Part shown: piece by piece, positions 16,072 to 25,031 of the stretch
Layout of the letters: every line of letters begins with the position of its first letter
How positions within the stretch are numbered: position 1 is the stretch's first letter
Assembly (NCBI RefSeq): GCF_014640315.1
Contig: NZ_BMGS01000001.1
Span: 248,001-312,000 of the forward strand
Direction of reading: 5' to 3'
From: Hymenobacter glacieicola
Lineage (GTDB): Bacteria; Bacteroidota; Bacteroidia; Cytophagales; Hymenobacteraceae
DNA: 64,000 nucleotides
Notes under the pieces: generated by a model
Told to the model about the DNA's origin: nothing
Databases searched by the model: none
The model's input: only the letters and a program-made list of their open reading frames with translations
Position numbers and translations under genes: made by a program

Positions 16072-18108
16072 ATGCACTACCAACTGACCTCGGAATTCAA
16101 ACCCACCGGCGACCAGCCCCAGGCCATTCGGCAACTGGTGGAAGGAATTAATAACGGCGAGCCGGCGCAGGTGCTGCTGGGGGCCACGGGCACGGGCAAA
16201 ACCTTCACCATGGCCAACGTTATTGCCGAAACCGGCAAGCCGGCCTTGGTGCTGTGCCACAACAAAACCCTGGCTGCTCAGCTTTACGGCGAGTTTAAGC
16301 AGTTCTTCCCCAACAACGCCGTCGAGTACTACATCAGCTACTACGACTACTACCAGCCCGAGGCCTACATTGCCTCCACTGATGTTTTCATTGAGAAAGA
16401 CTTGGCTATCAACCAGGAAATTGAGAAGCTGCGGCTGCACACTACCTCCACGCTGCTCTCGGGCCGCCGCGACGTGATTGTGGTGGCATCGGTGTCGTGT
16501 ATTTACGGCATCGGCAACCCCGAAGAGTTTGGTAAAAACGTGATTTTCCTGGCTCCAGGCCTGCGCTACTCGCGCAACAACCTACTCTACTCCTTCGTCC
16601 AAATCCTGTACTCGCGCACCGAGGCCGAGTTTACGCGCGGCACATTCCGGGTGAAAGGGGACACCGTGGACCTGTTTCCGGCTTACGCCGACCACGCCTA
16701 CCGCATCTTCTTTTTCGGCGACGAAATCGAGGCCATTCACAAGATTGACCCCGTAAGCGGCAAGAAGCTCGCCGACGAGAAATCCGTCACGCTTTACCCC
16801 GCCCAGCTGTTCGTAACCGGCAAGGACACGCTCAACCAGGCCATCAAGGAAATCCAGTTCGATATGGTGCAGCAGCACGCCTACTTCGAGAAGGAGGGGC
16901 GTGATGCTGAAGCCAAGCGCATTATGGAGCGCACCGAATTCGACCTGGAAATGATTCGGGAATTGGGCTACTGCTCCGGCATTGAGAACTACTCGCGCTA
17001 CTTCGACGGCCGCCAGCCCGGCTCCCGCCCGTTCTGCCTGCTTGACTACTTCCCGGAGGACTACCTGCTGGTAGTTGATGAAAGCCACGCCACCATGCCC
17101 CAGATCCGGGCCATGTGGGGCGGTGACCGAAGCCGCAAAACGGCCCTGGTGGAGTACGGCTTCCGTCTGCCCTCGGCCATGGACAACCGGCCGCTTACCT
17201 TCAACGAGTTCGAAGGCATGGTGCGCCAGGCCGTGTTCGTGTCGGCTACCCCCGCCGACTACGAGCTAACCCAGGCCAATGGGGTCGTGGTCGAGCAAAT
17301 CATCCGCCCCACCGGCCTGCTCGACCCGGAAATCGACCTGCGCCCCAGTGGCAACCAGATTGATGACCTCTTGGACGAAGTAGACAACCGCGTGAAGATG
17401 GGCGACCGGGTGCTGGTAACCACCCTCACTAAGCGCATGGCCGAGGAACTGCAGAAGTACATGGAGCGCCTGGGTATCAAATCCAGCTATGTGCACTCCG
17501 ACGTGAAAACCCTGGACCGGGTGGAGATTCTGCGCCAATTGCGCCTGGGCGAAATTGACGTGCTCATTGGCGTAAACCTGCTCCGGGAGGGCCTCGACCT
17601 ACCTGAGGTAAGCCTAGTTGCCATTCTCGACGCTGACAAGGAAGGCTTTCTGCGCGACCAGCGCAGCCTCATCCAGACCATGGGCCGCGCCGCCCGTAAC
17701 GACCGGGGCAAGGTGATTATGTATGCTGACCGTATCACGGGCTCCATGCAGCGCGCCATTGACGAAACCAACCGGCGCCGTGCTACCCAACAAGCCTACA
17801 ACGAGGAGCACGGCATCACGCCCCGTACGGTGCGCAAGTCGCGGGAAGCCATTATGGAGCAAACCTCGCTGTCGGATTACCGCATTGCGGAAGCGCCGGG
17901 TTACGCTGGCCCCACTGAGGATGCGGCCCTGGCCATTGCCGCCGAGCCAGTCGTTTCCATGATGACCAAAGTGGACCTGGAAAAGCTCATCAAGCAAACC
18001 GAAAAGCAGATGGAAGCCGCCGCCAAGGACCTCGACTTCCTGACCGCCGCCAAGCTCCGCGACGAGCTGGCGGGCCTCAAGCAAGTTCTCAAAACCAAGC
18101 GCGACTAG
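16072..18108 (+). CDS. uvrB: Excinuclease ABC subunit B
   Basis: 678 residues, the full UvrB length. Walker A is GATGTGKT (residues 37-44), the DNA-clamping beta-hairpin is in YYISYYDYYQPEAYI, the DEAD-like box is VVDESHAT, helicase motifs V and VI are VNLLREGLDLPEV and QTMGRAARN, and the C-terminal UVR motif is LEKLIKQTEKQMEAAAKDLD. UvrB receives DNA damage from UvrA and recruits UvrC in nucleotide excision repair. A near-consensus -7 box (TACCTTTC, 16046-16053) precedes the ATG; a hairpin at 18137-18181 ends the unit. Confidence 0.98.
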   Translation: MHYQLTSEFKPTGDQPQAIRQLVEGINNGEPAQVLLGATGTGKTFTMANVIAETGKPALVLCHNKTLAAQLYGEFKQFFPNNAVEYYISYYDYYQPEAYIASTDVFIEKDLAINQEIEKLRLHTTSTLLSGRRDVIVVASVSCIYGIGNPEEFGKNVIFLAPGLRYSRNNLLYSFVQILYSRTEAEFTRGTFRVKGDTVDLFPAYADHAYRIFFFGDEIEAIHKIDPVSGKKLADEKSVTLYPAQLFVTGKDTLNQAIKEIQFDMVQQHAYFEKEGRDAEAKRIMERTEFDLEMIRELGYCSGIENYSRYFDGRQPGSRPFCLLDYFPEDYLLVVDESHATMPQIRAMWGGDRSRKTALVEYGFRLPSAMDNRPLTFNEFEGMVRQAVFVSATPADYELTQANGVVVEQIIRPTGLLDPEIDLRPSGNQIDDLLDEVDNRVKMGDRVLVTTLTKRMAEELQKYMERLGIKSSYVHSDVKTLDRVEILRQLRLGEIDVLIGVNLLREGLDLPEVSLVAILDADKEGFLRDQRSLIQTMGRAARNDRGKVIMYADRITGSMQRAIDETNRRRATQQAYNEEHGITPRTVRKSREAIMEQTSLSDYRIAEAPGYAGPTEDAALAIAAEPVVSMMTKVDLEKLIKQTEKQMEAAAKDLDFLTAAKLRDELAGLKQVLKTKRD

Positions 18109-18136
18109 CCTTTCGGCACGATTGTAGACCACGGGA

Positions 18137-18181
18137 AAACCGGCTGGTAGTAGGTGTTTAACGCCTGCTGCCAGCCGGTTT
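18137..18181 (+). terminator. Terminator of uvrB
   Basis: Stem AAACCGGCTGG (18137-18147) and CCAGCCGGTTT (18171-18181), extended inward by an imperfect AGTAGG/CCTGCT pairing, followed by a short T-rich run. A GTG that would extend the next gene upstream lies inside this hairpin, which argues for the ATG at 18211. Confidence 0.7.
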
Positions 18182-18210
18182 GGTTTTACTCTATCTTAAT
18201 CCTGGTTCAG

Positions 18211-18747
18211 ATGATTCTACGTTTTCTGCTCTTGTCTGGCTTATTGGGTACGCTGCAGCTATCAGGGGCGGCTCAAACCGATTCGTCCAAGCCCGCTTCC
18301 GACACGCATCCGGCGCTTCCATCTTTACCTGAGTCGGCTCTGCAGCCCACGGTAGCCATTACCCAGGCAGCGGCAGTTTCCCCGGGCACCCGCTTTATGT
18401 ATCAACAAATCAGAGCGGTGAACAATGAAAAAGCCTTTCTGGCCCCTGCATGGCATGGCCTACTGCACTTAGAGCCCGATGTAGTGCAGGAAAAGCGCCG
18501 TACTTCCCGCGTACCCGGCAGCTTGGACGTTAAGGTAATGCAAACGCTCAATGAGTTAGCCGAAGAAGGCTGGGAACTGATGGAGGTATATAAGCTGGTG
18601 CAGCCAGTAGGTGCGGAGCAGAGCATTACATCGGCGCTTGGATTCATGGAACCTACTAAGCGCATCGTTACGGGCTACACATCTATCAACAGTTACCTAG
18701 AAACGCGCTACCTGTTGCGGCGTCCGTTACCGACTGCGGCCAAGTAG
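18211..18747 (+). CDS. Secreted hypothetical protein, DUF4177-like segment
   Basis: 178 residues with a signal peptide (MILRFLLLSGLLGTLQLSGAAQ). The rest is not recognised as a whole. The segment MQTLNELAEEGWELMEVYKLV has the spacing of DUF4177-type domains (LNELGxxGWELV), which are small and of unknown function. No membrane segment after the signal and no cysteines of note. The ATG at 18211 is chosen because it begins the signal peptide. The next gene follows on the same strand but has its own promoter box. Confidence 0.65.
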   Translation: MILRFLLLSGLLGTLQLSGAAQTDSSKPASDTHPALPSLPESALQPTVAITQAAAVSPGTRFMYQQIRAVNNEKAFLAPAWHGLLHLEPDVVQEKRRTSRVPGSLDVKVMQTLNELAEEGWELMEVYKLVQPVGAEQSITSALGFMEPTKRIVTGYTSINSYLETRYLLRRPLPTAAK

Positions 18748-18806
18748 TCTGGCGTGCTTGTTCTCAGCACTTCAGTTTGAGTAGTCAACCGCTCCCTCTA
18801 ATCTGG

Positions 18807-18814
18807 TACTTTTG
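18807..18814 (+). promoter_or_regulatory. -7 promoter box for the GT39 gene
   Basis: TACTTTTG is a perfect TAnnTTTG match, about 70 bases upstream of the ATG at 18884. The alternative TTG start at 18812 falls inside the box, which favours the ATG. Confidence 0.45.
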
Positions 18815-18883
18815 GTTGACCAGTCTTCAGCGCTACCTCAAGTGGCACTTGCTTACGCACTGGCAAGTGGGTTACCTCTGGGC

Positions 18884-20413
18884 ATGATACACACGCTAAC
18901 AACTTGGGTCCGGCAGCATCCGGCCCGGGCCTTATTTCCAGTATTGCTGCTGGCGGTTGCGCCATTGCTGCTGGTGCTGCGTGAACCCATTTACCTGTGG
19001 GATGAGTCGCGGGTAGCGGTAAACGCGGCCGAAATGGCTCTTAACCATAACTGGCTGGTAGCGCACTTCGAGGGCCAGCCCGATTTATGGAACACCAAGC
19101 CGCCCTTGTTACTATGGCTGCAGGTGCTGTGTATCAAGCTGTTTGGGTTCAACGAAGTGGCTATCCGGCTGCCTACTATTGGGGCGGTGCTGGTAACGGT
19201 TAGCGCCTTGTACTGGTTTAGCGCCAAAGTCCTGCGCACTGCGGCCGCGGGCCTGTTTGCCGTGCTTGTCCTGCTGACTACTGCTGGCTACTTCCGGGTG
19301 CACGTGGCCTGGTCCGGCGACTACGACGGCCTGTTGGTGTGCTGGCAGCTGCTCTTGTTAGTTTTTTATTTTCAGTATCTAGAAAAAGCCCGCTCCCGGG
19401 ACTGGTGGCTGTTTACCGGCGCATTACTGGGGGCCATTTTGACCAAAGGGGTGGCGGGGCTGCTGGGGCTGCCGGGGTTGCTGCTCTACACGCTCTGGCA
19501 GGGTAGGCTGGGCTTCATGCTGCTCAATAGGAAGCTGTATATCTCAGTGGCCCTGTTGCTGTTGCTGGTGGGCGGCTACTACCTGGGGCACGAAATCAGC
19601 ACGCCGGGTTACTGGCAGGCCGTGCGGGAAAACGAGCTGGGCGGCCGCTTTTCCACGGCCTTGAACGACCTGACCGGCCCCTGGAACTACTACCTGGTCT
19701 ACCTCAAGATTCGCGACTTCGTGCCCTGGCTCTACTGGCTGGCTCCCGCACTCGTCCTGGCGTGGTGGCAGCCCAACCAGGTGCAGCGGCGGGCGGTGGG
19801 GCTGCTGGTCATCTTCAGTGCTTGCTGGCTGCTGCTGATTAGCTGTTCGGCTACGAAACTTGCCTGGTACGCCGCGCCCATCTACCCACCCCTGGCCCTG
19901 CTGACGGGACTAGGCATAGCCCAGCTTTGGCAGTGGCTGCACACGGCGTATCTGGGGCGTTACATCTCGCGCGTGGTTAGCATGGCGGTTTTTGCGCTGT
20001 TGTTCTTTGGGCTGCCCTACCGCGGCATGCTGCTCGACATGCTGATTCAGCTTCAACACCGCACCCTGTACCACTTCTACCGAAGCTACCTATCCGCCCT
20101 ACCCGCTAGTGCACAACCGGCTTCCGTGGCCGTAGTAGTGCCCGATATTGTGAAGACGAACGTGGTGTCAACGGCCCGCGACCCTGGGCGTGAGTACAAC
20201 CCGGTATTTACCTTCTACAAGCTGGCGTATAAGGCCGGGCGAAACCTGGACCTGCGCATTACCAGCGTCCGGCAGCTGGCCTCCCTGGCTCCGGCTGATA
20301 CGGTAATCGTGTGTAATGAGGCCTTGCACCAACAGGTGCAGGCGCGGTTTGCTACCCGAACCTTGCATCAGTCAGCCCCTTGTCATACCCTGGTGCTGGT
20401 AGGGCCTAAATAA
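18884..20413 (+). CDS. Glycosyltransferase family 39 (ArnT/PMT-like) membrane protein
   Basis: 509 residues with at least ten hydrophobic segments. The first luminal/periplasmic loop carries the WDESRVAVNAAEM motif, whose acidic pair is the catalytic feature of GT-C enzymes of the ArnT type; WNTKPPLLLWLQ and ATKLAWYAAPIYPPLALL (the later family motif with K before WY) support the family. Such enzymes move a sugar from a polyprenyl-phosphate donor to a lipid or protein on the outer face of the inner membrane. The acceptor here is unknown. The stop overlaps the convergent HAD gene by eight bases. Confidence 0.88.
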   Translation: MIHTLTTWVRQHPARALFPVLLLAVAPLLLVLREPIYLWDESRVAVNAAEMALNHNWLVAHFEGQPDLWNTKPPLLLWLQVLCIKLFGFNEVAIRLPTIGAVLVTVSALYWFSAKVLRTAAAGLFAVLVLLTTAGYFRVHVAWSGDYDGLLVCWQLLLLVFYFQYLEKARSRDWWLFTGALLGAILTKGVAGLLGLPGLLLYTLWQGRLGFMLLNRKLYISVALLLLLVGGYYLGHEISTPGYWQAVRENELGGRFSTALNDLTGPWNYYLVYLKIRDFVPWLYWLAPALVLAWWQPNQVQRRAVGLLVIFSACWLLLISCSATKLAWYAAPIYPPLALLTGLGIAQLWQWLHTAYLGRYISRVVSMAVFALLFFGLPYRGMLLDMLIQLQHRTLYHFYRSYLSALPASAQPASVAVVVPDIVKTNVVSTARDPGREYNPVFTFYKLAYKAGRNLDLRITSVRQLASLAPADTVIVCNEALHQQVQARFATRTLHQSAPCHTLVLVGPK

Positions 20414-21125
20414 CGGGAGAGGAGCCCAGTAGCTCGATATAAGCCGGTACTTCGGCCAGCGAAGCAAGCGTTTGGAAGGCTACCCCCACCAGTTGCTCGG
20501 CCGGTACTTCCTCCATAATCCAGGTGGTGTGGTAGGGCACGTGCACGGCCTGGGCCCCCAGCCGCGCCACCGGCAGCACATCCGACTTCAGCGAGTTGCC
20601 AATCATTAGAAACTCCTCGGGGCGCAGCTGGTGGCGGGCGAGGATGCGCTGGTAAGTGGCTTCGTTTTTTTCGCTCACGATTTCAACGTAGTCAAATAAG
20701 TCGCCGAGGCCAGAGCGGGCCAGCTTGCTTTCCTGGTCGAACAGGTCGCCTTTCGTGAGCAGCATCAGGGGGTAGCCCTGCCGCTTCAGGGCCGCCAGCA
20801 CGTCGGGTACCGCGGGCAGCAGCTCAATGGGGAAGCTGAGCAGGCGCTTGCCGTGGTCGAGGATGTGCTGGATTTCGGTGCCGGTTACTGCGCCGTTGGT
20901 GAGCTGGATGACGGTCTCAATCATCGAGAGCATAAACGACTTGGCCCCGTACCCAAACAAGTGCATGTTCTGGCGCTGCACCTCGTTGAAGCGGTTTCCG
21001 ATAACGCCTGGCTCGCCGTGGTGGGTCAGCAGCTCATACAGCTGGGCTTCGGCGTAGTCGAAATGGGGCTGGTTGGGCCAAAGGGTGTCGTCGGCGTCGA
21101 AGGCAATCAGGCGGGGCGCGGGCAT
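20406..21125 (-). CDS. HAD-family hydrolase
   Basis: 239 residues from the ATG at 21125; a TTG twelve codons earlier is possible. Motif I is FDADDTLW with D10 and D12, motif II is MLLTKGD, motif III lysine lies in VSEKNEATY, and motif IV is MIGNSLKSDV. The helical cap between residues 15 and 100 is of subfamily I. It hydrolyses a small phosphate ester, substrate unknown. Its stop codon is inside the end of the convergent glycosyltransferase gene, so there is no room for a terminator between them. Confidence 0.88.
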   Translation of the reverse strand: MPAPRLIAFDADDTLWPNQPHFDYAEAQLYELLTHHGEPGVIGNRFNEVQRQNMHLFGYGAKSFMLSMIETVIQLTNGAVTGTEIQHILDHGKRLLSFPIELLPAVPDVLAALKRQGYPLMLLTKGDLFDQESKLARSGLGDLFDYVEIVSEKNEATYQRILARHQLRPEEFLMIGNSLKSDVLPVARLGAQAVHVPYHTTWIMEEVPAEQLVGVAFQTLASLAEVPAYIELLGSSPVI

Positions 21126-21182
21126 GGCAGGAAGGGTGGAAAGGGGCAAAGGCTTGGGCAAAGTTACCGAACTTGCGGCCCT

Positions 21183-21821
21183 ATGAAGCAGTTAGTAGAC
21201 CTGAACACCTGGAACCGGCAGGAGCATTTTGCGTTCTTTTCCGCCTTCGAGGAGCCATTTTTTGGGGTAGTGGCCGAGGTTGACGCCGCCCGCGCCTACG
21301 CCCGGGCCAAGGCCCTGGGCGTGTCGTTTTTCCAACTCTACCTGCACTGCGCCCTCACGGCCGTGAACGAGGTAGAGGCCCTGCGCTACCGCATTGAAGA
21401 CGGGCAGGTGTACTGCTACGACCAAGTGCACGTGTCGGCTACGCTCACCCGACCTGACCATACCTTCGGCTTTTCTTTTGTGCCCTATGCCTCTTCCCTC
21501 TCGGAGTTTGGGGTAGGGTTGGCGGCCGAAATGGAAGCAGTGCGCCACAGCACCGGCCTGCGCCTGACTCCTACCACGGGCCGGCCCGACGTGGTTCACT
21601 TTTCAGCCCTGCCCTGGATTTCCTTTACCAGCCTAACCCACGCCCGTTCCTTCAGCCACCCCGACAGCATCCCGAAAATATCGGTGGGAAAAACCCGGCG
21701 GCAAGGCGCGGCGTTGCTGCTGCCCGTGGCCGTAAACGTGCACCACGGCCTGGCCGATGGCTACCACGTAGGCCTGTTCCTGGCCGCGTTTCAGCGCGAA
21801 CTGGAGGCTGCTGAAAACTAG
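21183..21821 (+). CDS. Chloramphenicol acetyltransferase-like protein
   Basis: 212 residues, the length of type A chloramphenicol acetyltransferases. The active-site motif HHGLADG is at 187-193 with the catalytic histidine, and the N-terminal WNRQEHFAFF and FTSLTHARSFSHPDSIPKISVGK segments match the family. CAT enzymes are cytoplasmic trimers that transfer acetyl from acetyl-CoA. Chromosomal members without plasmid context often have other or unknown acceptors, so resistance should not be assumed. The longer frame from 20853 runs antisense through the HAD gene and is rejected; it starts 57 bases from the divergent HAD gene. Confidence 0.88.
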   Translation: MKQLVDLNTWNRQEHFAFFSAFEEPFFGVVAEVDAARAYARAKALGVSFFQLYLHCALTAVNEVEALRYRIEDGQVYCYDQVHVSATLTRPDHTFGFSFVPYASSLSEFGVGLAAEMEAVRHSTGLRLTPTTGRPDVVHFSALPWISFTSLTHARSFSHPDSIPKISVGKTRRQGAALLLPVAVNVHHGLADGYHVGLFLAAFQRELEAAEN

Positions 21822-21861
21822 TAGTTCGCTGCCCCAACAGCAATACGCTAATAGCGCGGCG

Positions 21862-22275
21862 CTACCGAATCAGGACCAGCGTGCCGATAACAATCAGGCC
21901 GGCGCCTACCCCCACCTGCAACGTCAGCCTTTCTCCCAGAAACACCACCGACAGTACAATGGCCAAGGCTACGCTCAGCTTGTCGACGGGAGCGACCTGC
22001 GAAACCTTGCCGACTTGCAGGGCCTTGAAATAAAAAATCCATGACAGCCCCGTGGCTACTCCCGAAAGTCCCAGAAAAAGCAAGTTGGTGCGGGAAAGCG
22101 TGTGCACGTCGGCCAGGCCGCCCCGGAAGTACACAATGCCCCAGGCCAGCGCCAAAATAACTACCGTCCGCACGGCCGTGGCCAGGTTCGGGTCAACGCC
22201 TTTGATGCCAACTTTGGCCAAAATGGCGGTTAGAGCCGCAAACACGGCCGAAAGAAGCGCGTAAATCCACCACAT
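21862..22275 (-). CDS. Half-size EamA transporter
   Basis: 137 residues with four to five membrane helices (YALLSAVFAALTAILAKVGI, TVVILALAWGIVYF, LLFLGLSGVATGLSWIFYF, VALAIVLSVVFLGERL, VGVGAGLIVIGTLVLI). It has one EamA unit, with the conserved KALQVGKVSQVAPVDKLSV and FLGERLT segments, whereas most family members are duplicated to ten helices. Short members presumably dimerise. The substrate is unknown. It is complete, not truncated, since both termini match the short subfamily form. Confidence 0.85.
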   Translation of the reverse strand: MWWIYALLSAVFAALTAILAKVGIKGVDPNLATAVRTVVILALAWGIVYFRGGLADVHTLSRTNLLFLGLSGVATGLSWIFYFKALQVGKVSQVAPVDKLSVALAIVLSVVFLGERLTLQVGVGAGLIVIGTLVLIR

Positions 22276-22309
22276 AGGACACTGAAAAAAAGGTGCTACC
22301 TAGTGTACG

Positions 22310-22354
22310 AAGCCCGGGCGCAAGCCGCTAGTCCGGCGGCTTGCGCCCGGGCTT
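22310..22354 (-). terminator. Strong hairpin after PAP2 gene
   Basis: Perfect 19-bp stem, AAGCCCGGGCGCAAGCCGC at 22310-22328 and its inverse at 22336-22354, with a seven-base loop. It lies between the minus-strand PAP2 stop and the EamA start. Confidence 0.75.
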
Positions 22355-22375
22355 GTAAGGGCTCCTTACTTTGTT

Positions 22376-23230
22376 CTACTTGGGCTGCCAGGTAAAGCTA
22401 AACCCTGGCGTGCCGCTCAGCCCCCCGCCCGTACCCAGCCCGTAGCTAGGTAGCCAAGTCGGCGAAAAGCCCATGCCCTCGGGCAGGCGGGGCTTGCGGC
22501 CCCAGCGGTTGCGGTGGGTCAGGTAGCCCAGGTGGGCCGATAAAATGCCGAAGCCCGCTCCCGCCACCACGTCGCTTTGCCAATGCTTGTTATTGATCAT
22601 GCGCAGGGCGGCCACGCTGGTGGCAAGGGTGTAGGCCCCAATGCCGTACCACTGGCTTTTATCCCGAAACTCGTTGTGCACGATGCTGGCGGCCAGGAAC
22701 GCTTGCGCCGTGTGTCCCGAGGGAAACGACAACTTATCGGAGCCATCGGGCCGGGTTTCGCGGCTCAAGTGTTTCACCGCAAATACCGTCGTGAGCATAA
22801 TCAGCTCACTTTTCAACACGACTAGCCCCACGTTAATCCGGTCGTTTCTGGACTCAACCCCCGACAAGGCGACCAGGCCCAGCTCAGCGTAGGGAGCTAA
22901 AATCAGGATGTCGTCGAGGCGGGTCCGGAAGGTAGGGAACAGCTTGTGAATGTCGCGGTTGGCTTCCTGGTTGGTATAGAAACCGCCCCCGTCGAAGGTG
23001 TACGCCCCATAGCCAATCAGCAGGGCCGGCACGATGGTGGCCCTAACCAGCTTGCCCTTGTACCAGGGCTGCTTCACTACGGCCGGTACGCCCCCCGGAT
23101 TCTCAAACTTGTGGGCTGTGTCGGCCGGAGCAGTGGGAGTGGAGGGCGGGGAAACCTGGGCCAGGCCCGGCACCATGGAAGCCGTACTGAGCGCGAAGCC
23201 AAGTGCAATCCGGCGAGCAATGGAATTCAT
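22376..23230 (-). CDS. PAP2-family phosphatase, exported
   Basis: 284 residues from the ATG at 23230, which begins a signal peptide (MNSIARRIALGFALSTASMVPGLAQ). The three PAP2 motifs are present: KHLSRETRP (K-x6-RP), FPSGHT, and LRMINNKHWQSDV (R-x5-H-x3-D) with the catalytic histidines. Weak hydrophobic segments surround them. Such proteins hydrolyse phosphates of lipids such as undecaprenyl diphosphate or lipid A, or act as periplasmic acid phosphatases; the precise substrate is not evident. The longer frame to 23317 lacks support. Confidence 0.88.
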   Translation of the reverse strand: MNSIARRIALGFALSTASMVPGLAQVSPPSTPTAPADTAHKFENPGGVPAVVKQPWYKGKLVRATIVPALLIGYGAYTFDGGGFYTNQEANRDIHKLFPTFRTRLDDILILAPYAELGLVALSGVESRNDRINVGLVVLKSELIMLTTVFAVKHLSRETRPDGSDKLSFPSGHTAQAFLAASIVHNEFRDKSQWYGIGAYTLATSVAALRMINNKHWQSDVVAGAGFGILSAHLGYLTHRNRWGRKPRLPEGMGFSPTWLPSYGLGTGGGLSGTPGFSFTWQPK

Positions 23231-23533
23231 CAAACGGAAGGTGAAAATGTGCTGATCAGAAGGATAGACGACCCGTGAACGGGCTGTATAACGGGGTACG
23301 TAACGATTTGGTAACAAATAGGTCTATCTAAATGAGAGGCAAATTACGCAGCTCAACTTTAGCCCAGTGAACCGTTGGAACCGCCCCGCCCGGCCCCGTG
23401 GGCGTACCCCAAAGCTGGCTAGATGGGGGAGAGGCAGGGAAGTGTGCGGAAAACAGCGCCGCCGGTCCAGGGTCATTTTCGCCGTTTCTGTGTACCCTTG
23501 CAGCCCGAAATCAGCCCTACTTTTCTACTTCGC
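23231..23533. other. Divergent intergenic region
   Basis: 303 bases between the PAP2 gene and the NtrC-type regulator, holding both promoters. AT-rich around 23280-23360. No repeat of the kinds seen elsewhere and no gene was recognised. Confidence 0.5.
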
Positions 23534-24886
23534 ATGCCCGCCGGAACCCTACTGCTCATCGACGACGAAACCAGCCTGCGCCAACTGCTGGCCCGGGTGC
23601 TGGAGCTGGAAGGCTACTCCGTGCTGCAAGCTCCCGATGCCCGCCGCGGCCTGGAGCTGCTGCGCCAGCATGCCGACGAGGTGCTGGTGGTTCTCTCCGA
23701 CGTAAAGCTGCCCGACGGTTACGGCCTCGATTTGCTACCCCGCTACAAGCAAGTAAGTCCCCTGGCCGAGGTCGTCCTGATGACGGCCTATGGTACCATT
23801 CCCGACGGGGTGCGGGCCATGAAGGAAGGCGCCTTCGATTACCTCACTAAGGGCGACTCCGACGACCAGCTGCTGGTCGTGGTGGAGCGCGCCGCCGACA
23901 AAGCCCGCCTGCAACAGCGCGTGGCCGACCTGGAGAAGAAGGTGGGCGCCCAGTACAGCTTCGAGAGCATGATTGGCCGCTCCGGGGCCCTGGAGCAGGC
24001 CAAGAAGCTGGCCCAGCGCGTTGCGCCCACGGATAGCACCGTGCTGCTGGAAGGCCCTACCGGTGCGGGTAAGGAGCTGTTTGCCCAGGCCGTTCACCAG
24101 GCCAGCCTGCGCCGGAGCAAGCCGTTCGTGGCCGTGAACTGCTCGGCTTTCCCCAAGGACTTGCTGGAATCGGAACTGTTTGGCTACAAGAAGGGCGCGT
24201 TTACGGGGGCGCTGGCAGATAAAAAGGGCTTGCTGGAAGAAGCCCACGGCGGCACCCTGTTTCTGGATGAAATCGGGGAGCTGGAGCTGAACGTGCAGGC
24301 CAAGTTCCTGCGGGTGCTGGAAACCCAGCAATTTACCAAGCTCGGCGACACCAAGCCTACCAGCGTGAACGTGCGCATTGTAGCCGCCACCAACCGCAAC
24401 CTCCGGCAGGAAGCCGCCGAAGGTCACTTCCGACCCGACCTCTACTACCGCCTTTCGGTATTTATGGTGCTGGTGCCAGGCCTGAACGAGCGGCGCGACG
24501 ACATTGCCCCGCTCACCAGCTACTTCCTACAGTACTTTGCCGCCCGCCTGCGCAAACGCCTGCGCGGCCTCGAGTCCGAGGTGCTGGAGCAGCTCCAGCG
24601 CTACGACTGGCGGGGCAACGTGCGGGAACTGAAAAACGTGCTGGAGCGCGCCGCCATCCTGGCCGACGGCGACCTGCTCACCCTGGACGACCTGCCCGCC
24701 GAGTTCCAGTACCTGCCTACCCCCCTGACCACCGACGAAGCCGCCGACCGCAGCCTGCGCACCCTGGAAAAGCGCCAGATCCGGCAGGTGCTCCAGGAAA
24801 CCGGCGGCAACAAAATGGAGGCCGCCCGCCAGCTCGGCATCGGCACCAAAACCCTTTACCGCAAGATTCAGGAGTACGGGTTGTAA
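23534..24886 (+). CDS. NtrC-family sigma-54-dependent response regulator
   Basis: 450 residues from the ATG at 23534. The receiver domain has D10/D11, phosphoacceptor D56 in VLSDVKLPDG, and K in YLTKGD. The AAA+ domain has Walker A GPTGAGKE, the sigma-54 contact loop GAFTGA, Walker B GGTLFLDEIGEL and the arginine-finger region RPDLYYRLSVF. The C-terminus is a Fis-type HTH (NKMEAARQLGIGTKTLYRKI). No kinase gene is adjacent. In other Bacteroidota a regulator of this type lies beside kdpFABC and the split KdpD/kinase, and here only the tlpA-like gene intervenes, so it is the likely KdpE substitute (inference). A longer frame from 23423 is not supported. Confidence 0.93.
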   Translation: MPAGTLLLIDDETSLRQLLARVLELEGYSVLQAPDARRGLELLRQHADEVLVVLSDVKLPDGYGLDLLPRYKQVSPLAEVVLMTAYGTIPDGVRAMKEGAFDYLTKGDSDDQLLVVVERAADKARLQQRVADLEKKVGAQYSFESMIGRSGALEQAKKLAQRVAPTDSTVLLEGPTGAGKELFAQAVHQASLRRSKPFVAVNCSAFPKDLLESELFGYKKGAFTGALADKKGLLEEAHGGTLFLDEIGELELNVQAKFLRVLETQQFTKLGDTKPTSVNVRIVAATNRNLRQEAAEGHFRPDLYYRLSVFMVLVPGLNERRDDIAPLTSYFLQYFAARLRKRLRGLESEVLEQLQRYDWRGNVRELKNVLERAAILADGDLLTLDDLPAEFQYLPTPLTTDEAADRSLRTLEKRQIRQVLQETGGNKMEAARQLGIGTKTLYRKIQEYGL

Positions 24887-24931
24887 CTGAGAGGAAGTAA
24901 GGTCGCGGATGAGCCTCCTATATAGCTGGAA

Positions 24932-24947
24932 GTGTATACTAGTACAC
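24932..24947. promoter_or_regulatory. Imperfect palindrome upstream of thioredoxin-like gene
   Basis: GTGTATACTAGTACAC is nearly self-complementary, with a perfect TACTAGTA centre, 85 bases before the ATG at 25032. It is operator-like, but no regulator is known to recognise it. Confidence 0.25.
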
Positions 24948-25031
24948 CTAAAATTTTCGTTACTTGAGAAGGTCGGCTTCTGAAGGCAGAAAGCTGGGAA
25001 GCATCTGTGTATTATCTACTTCCTCATCTCT

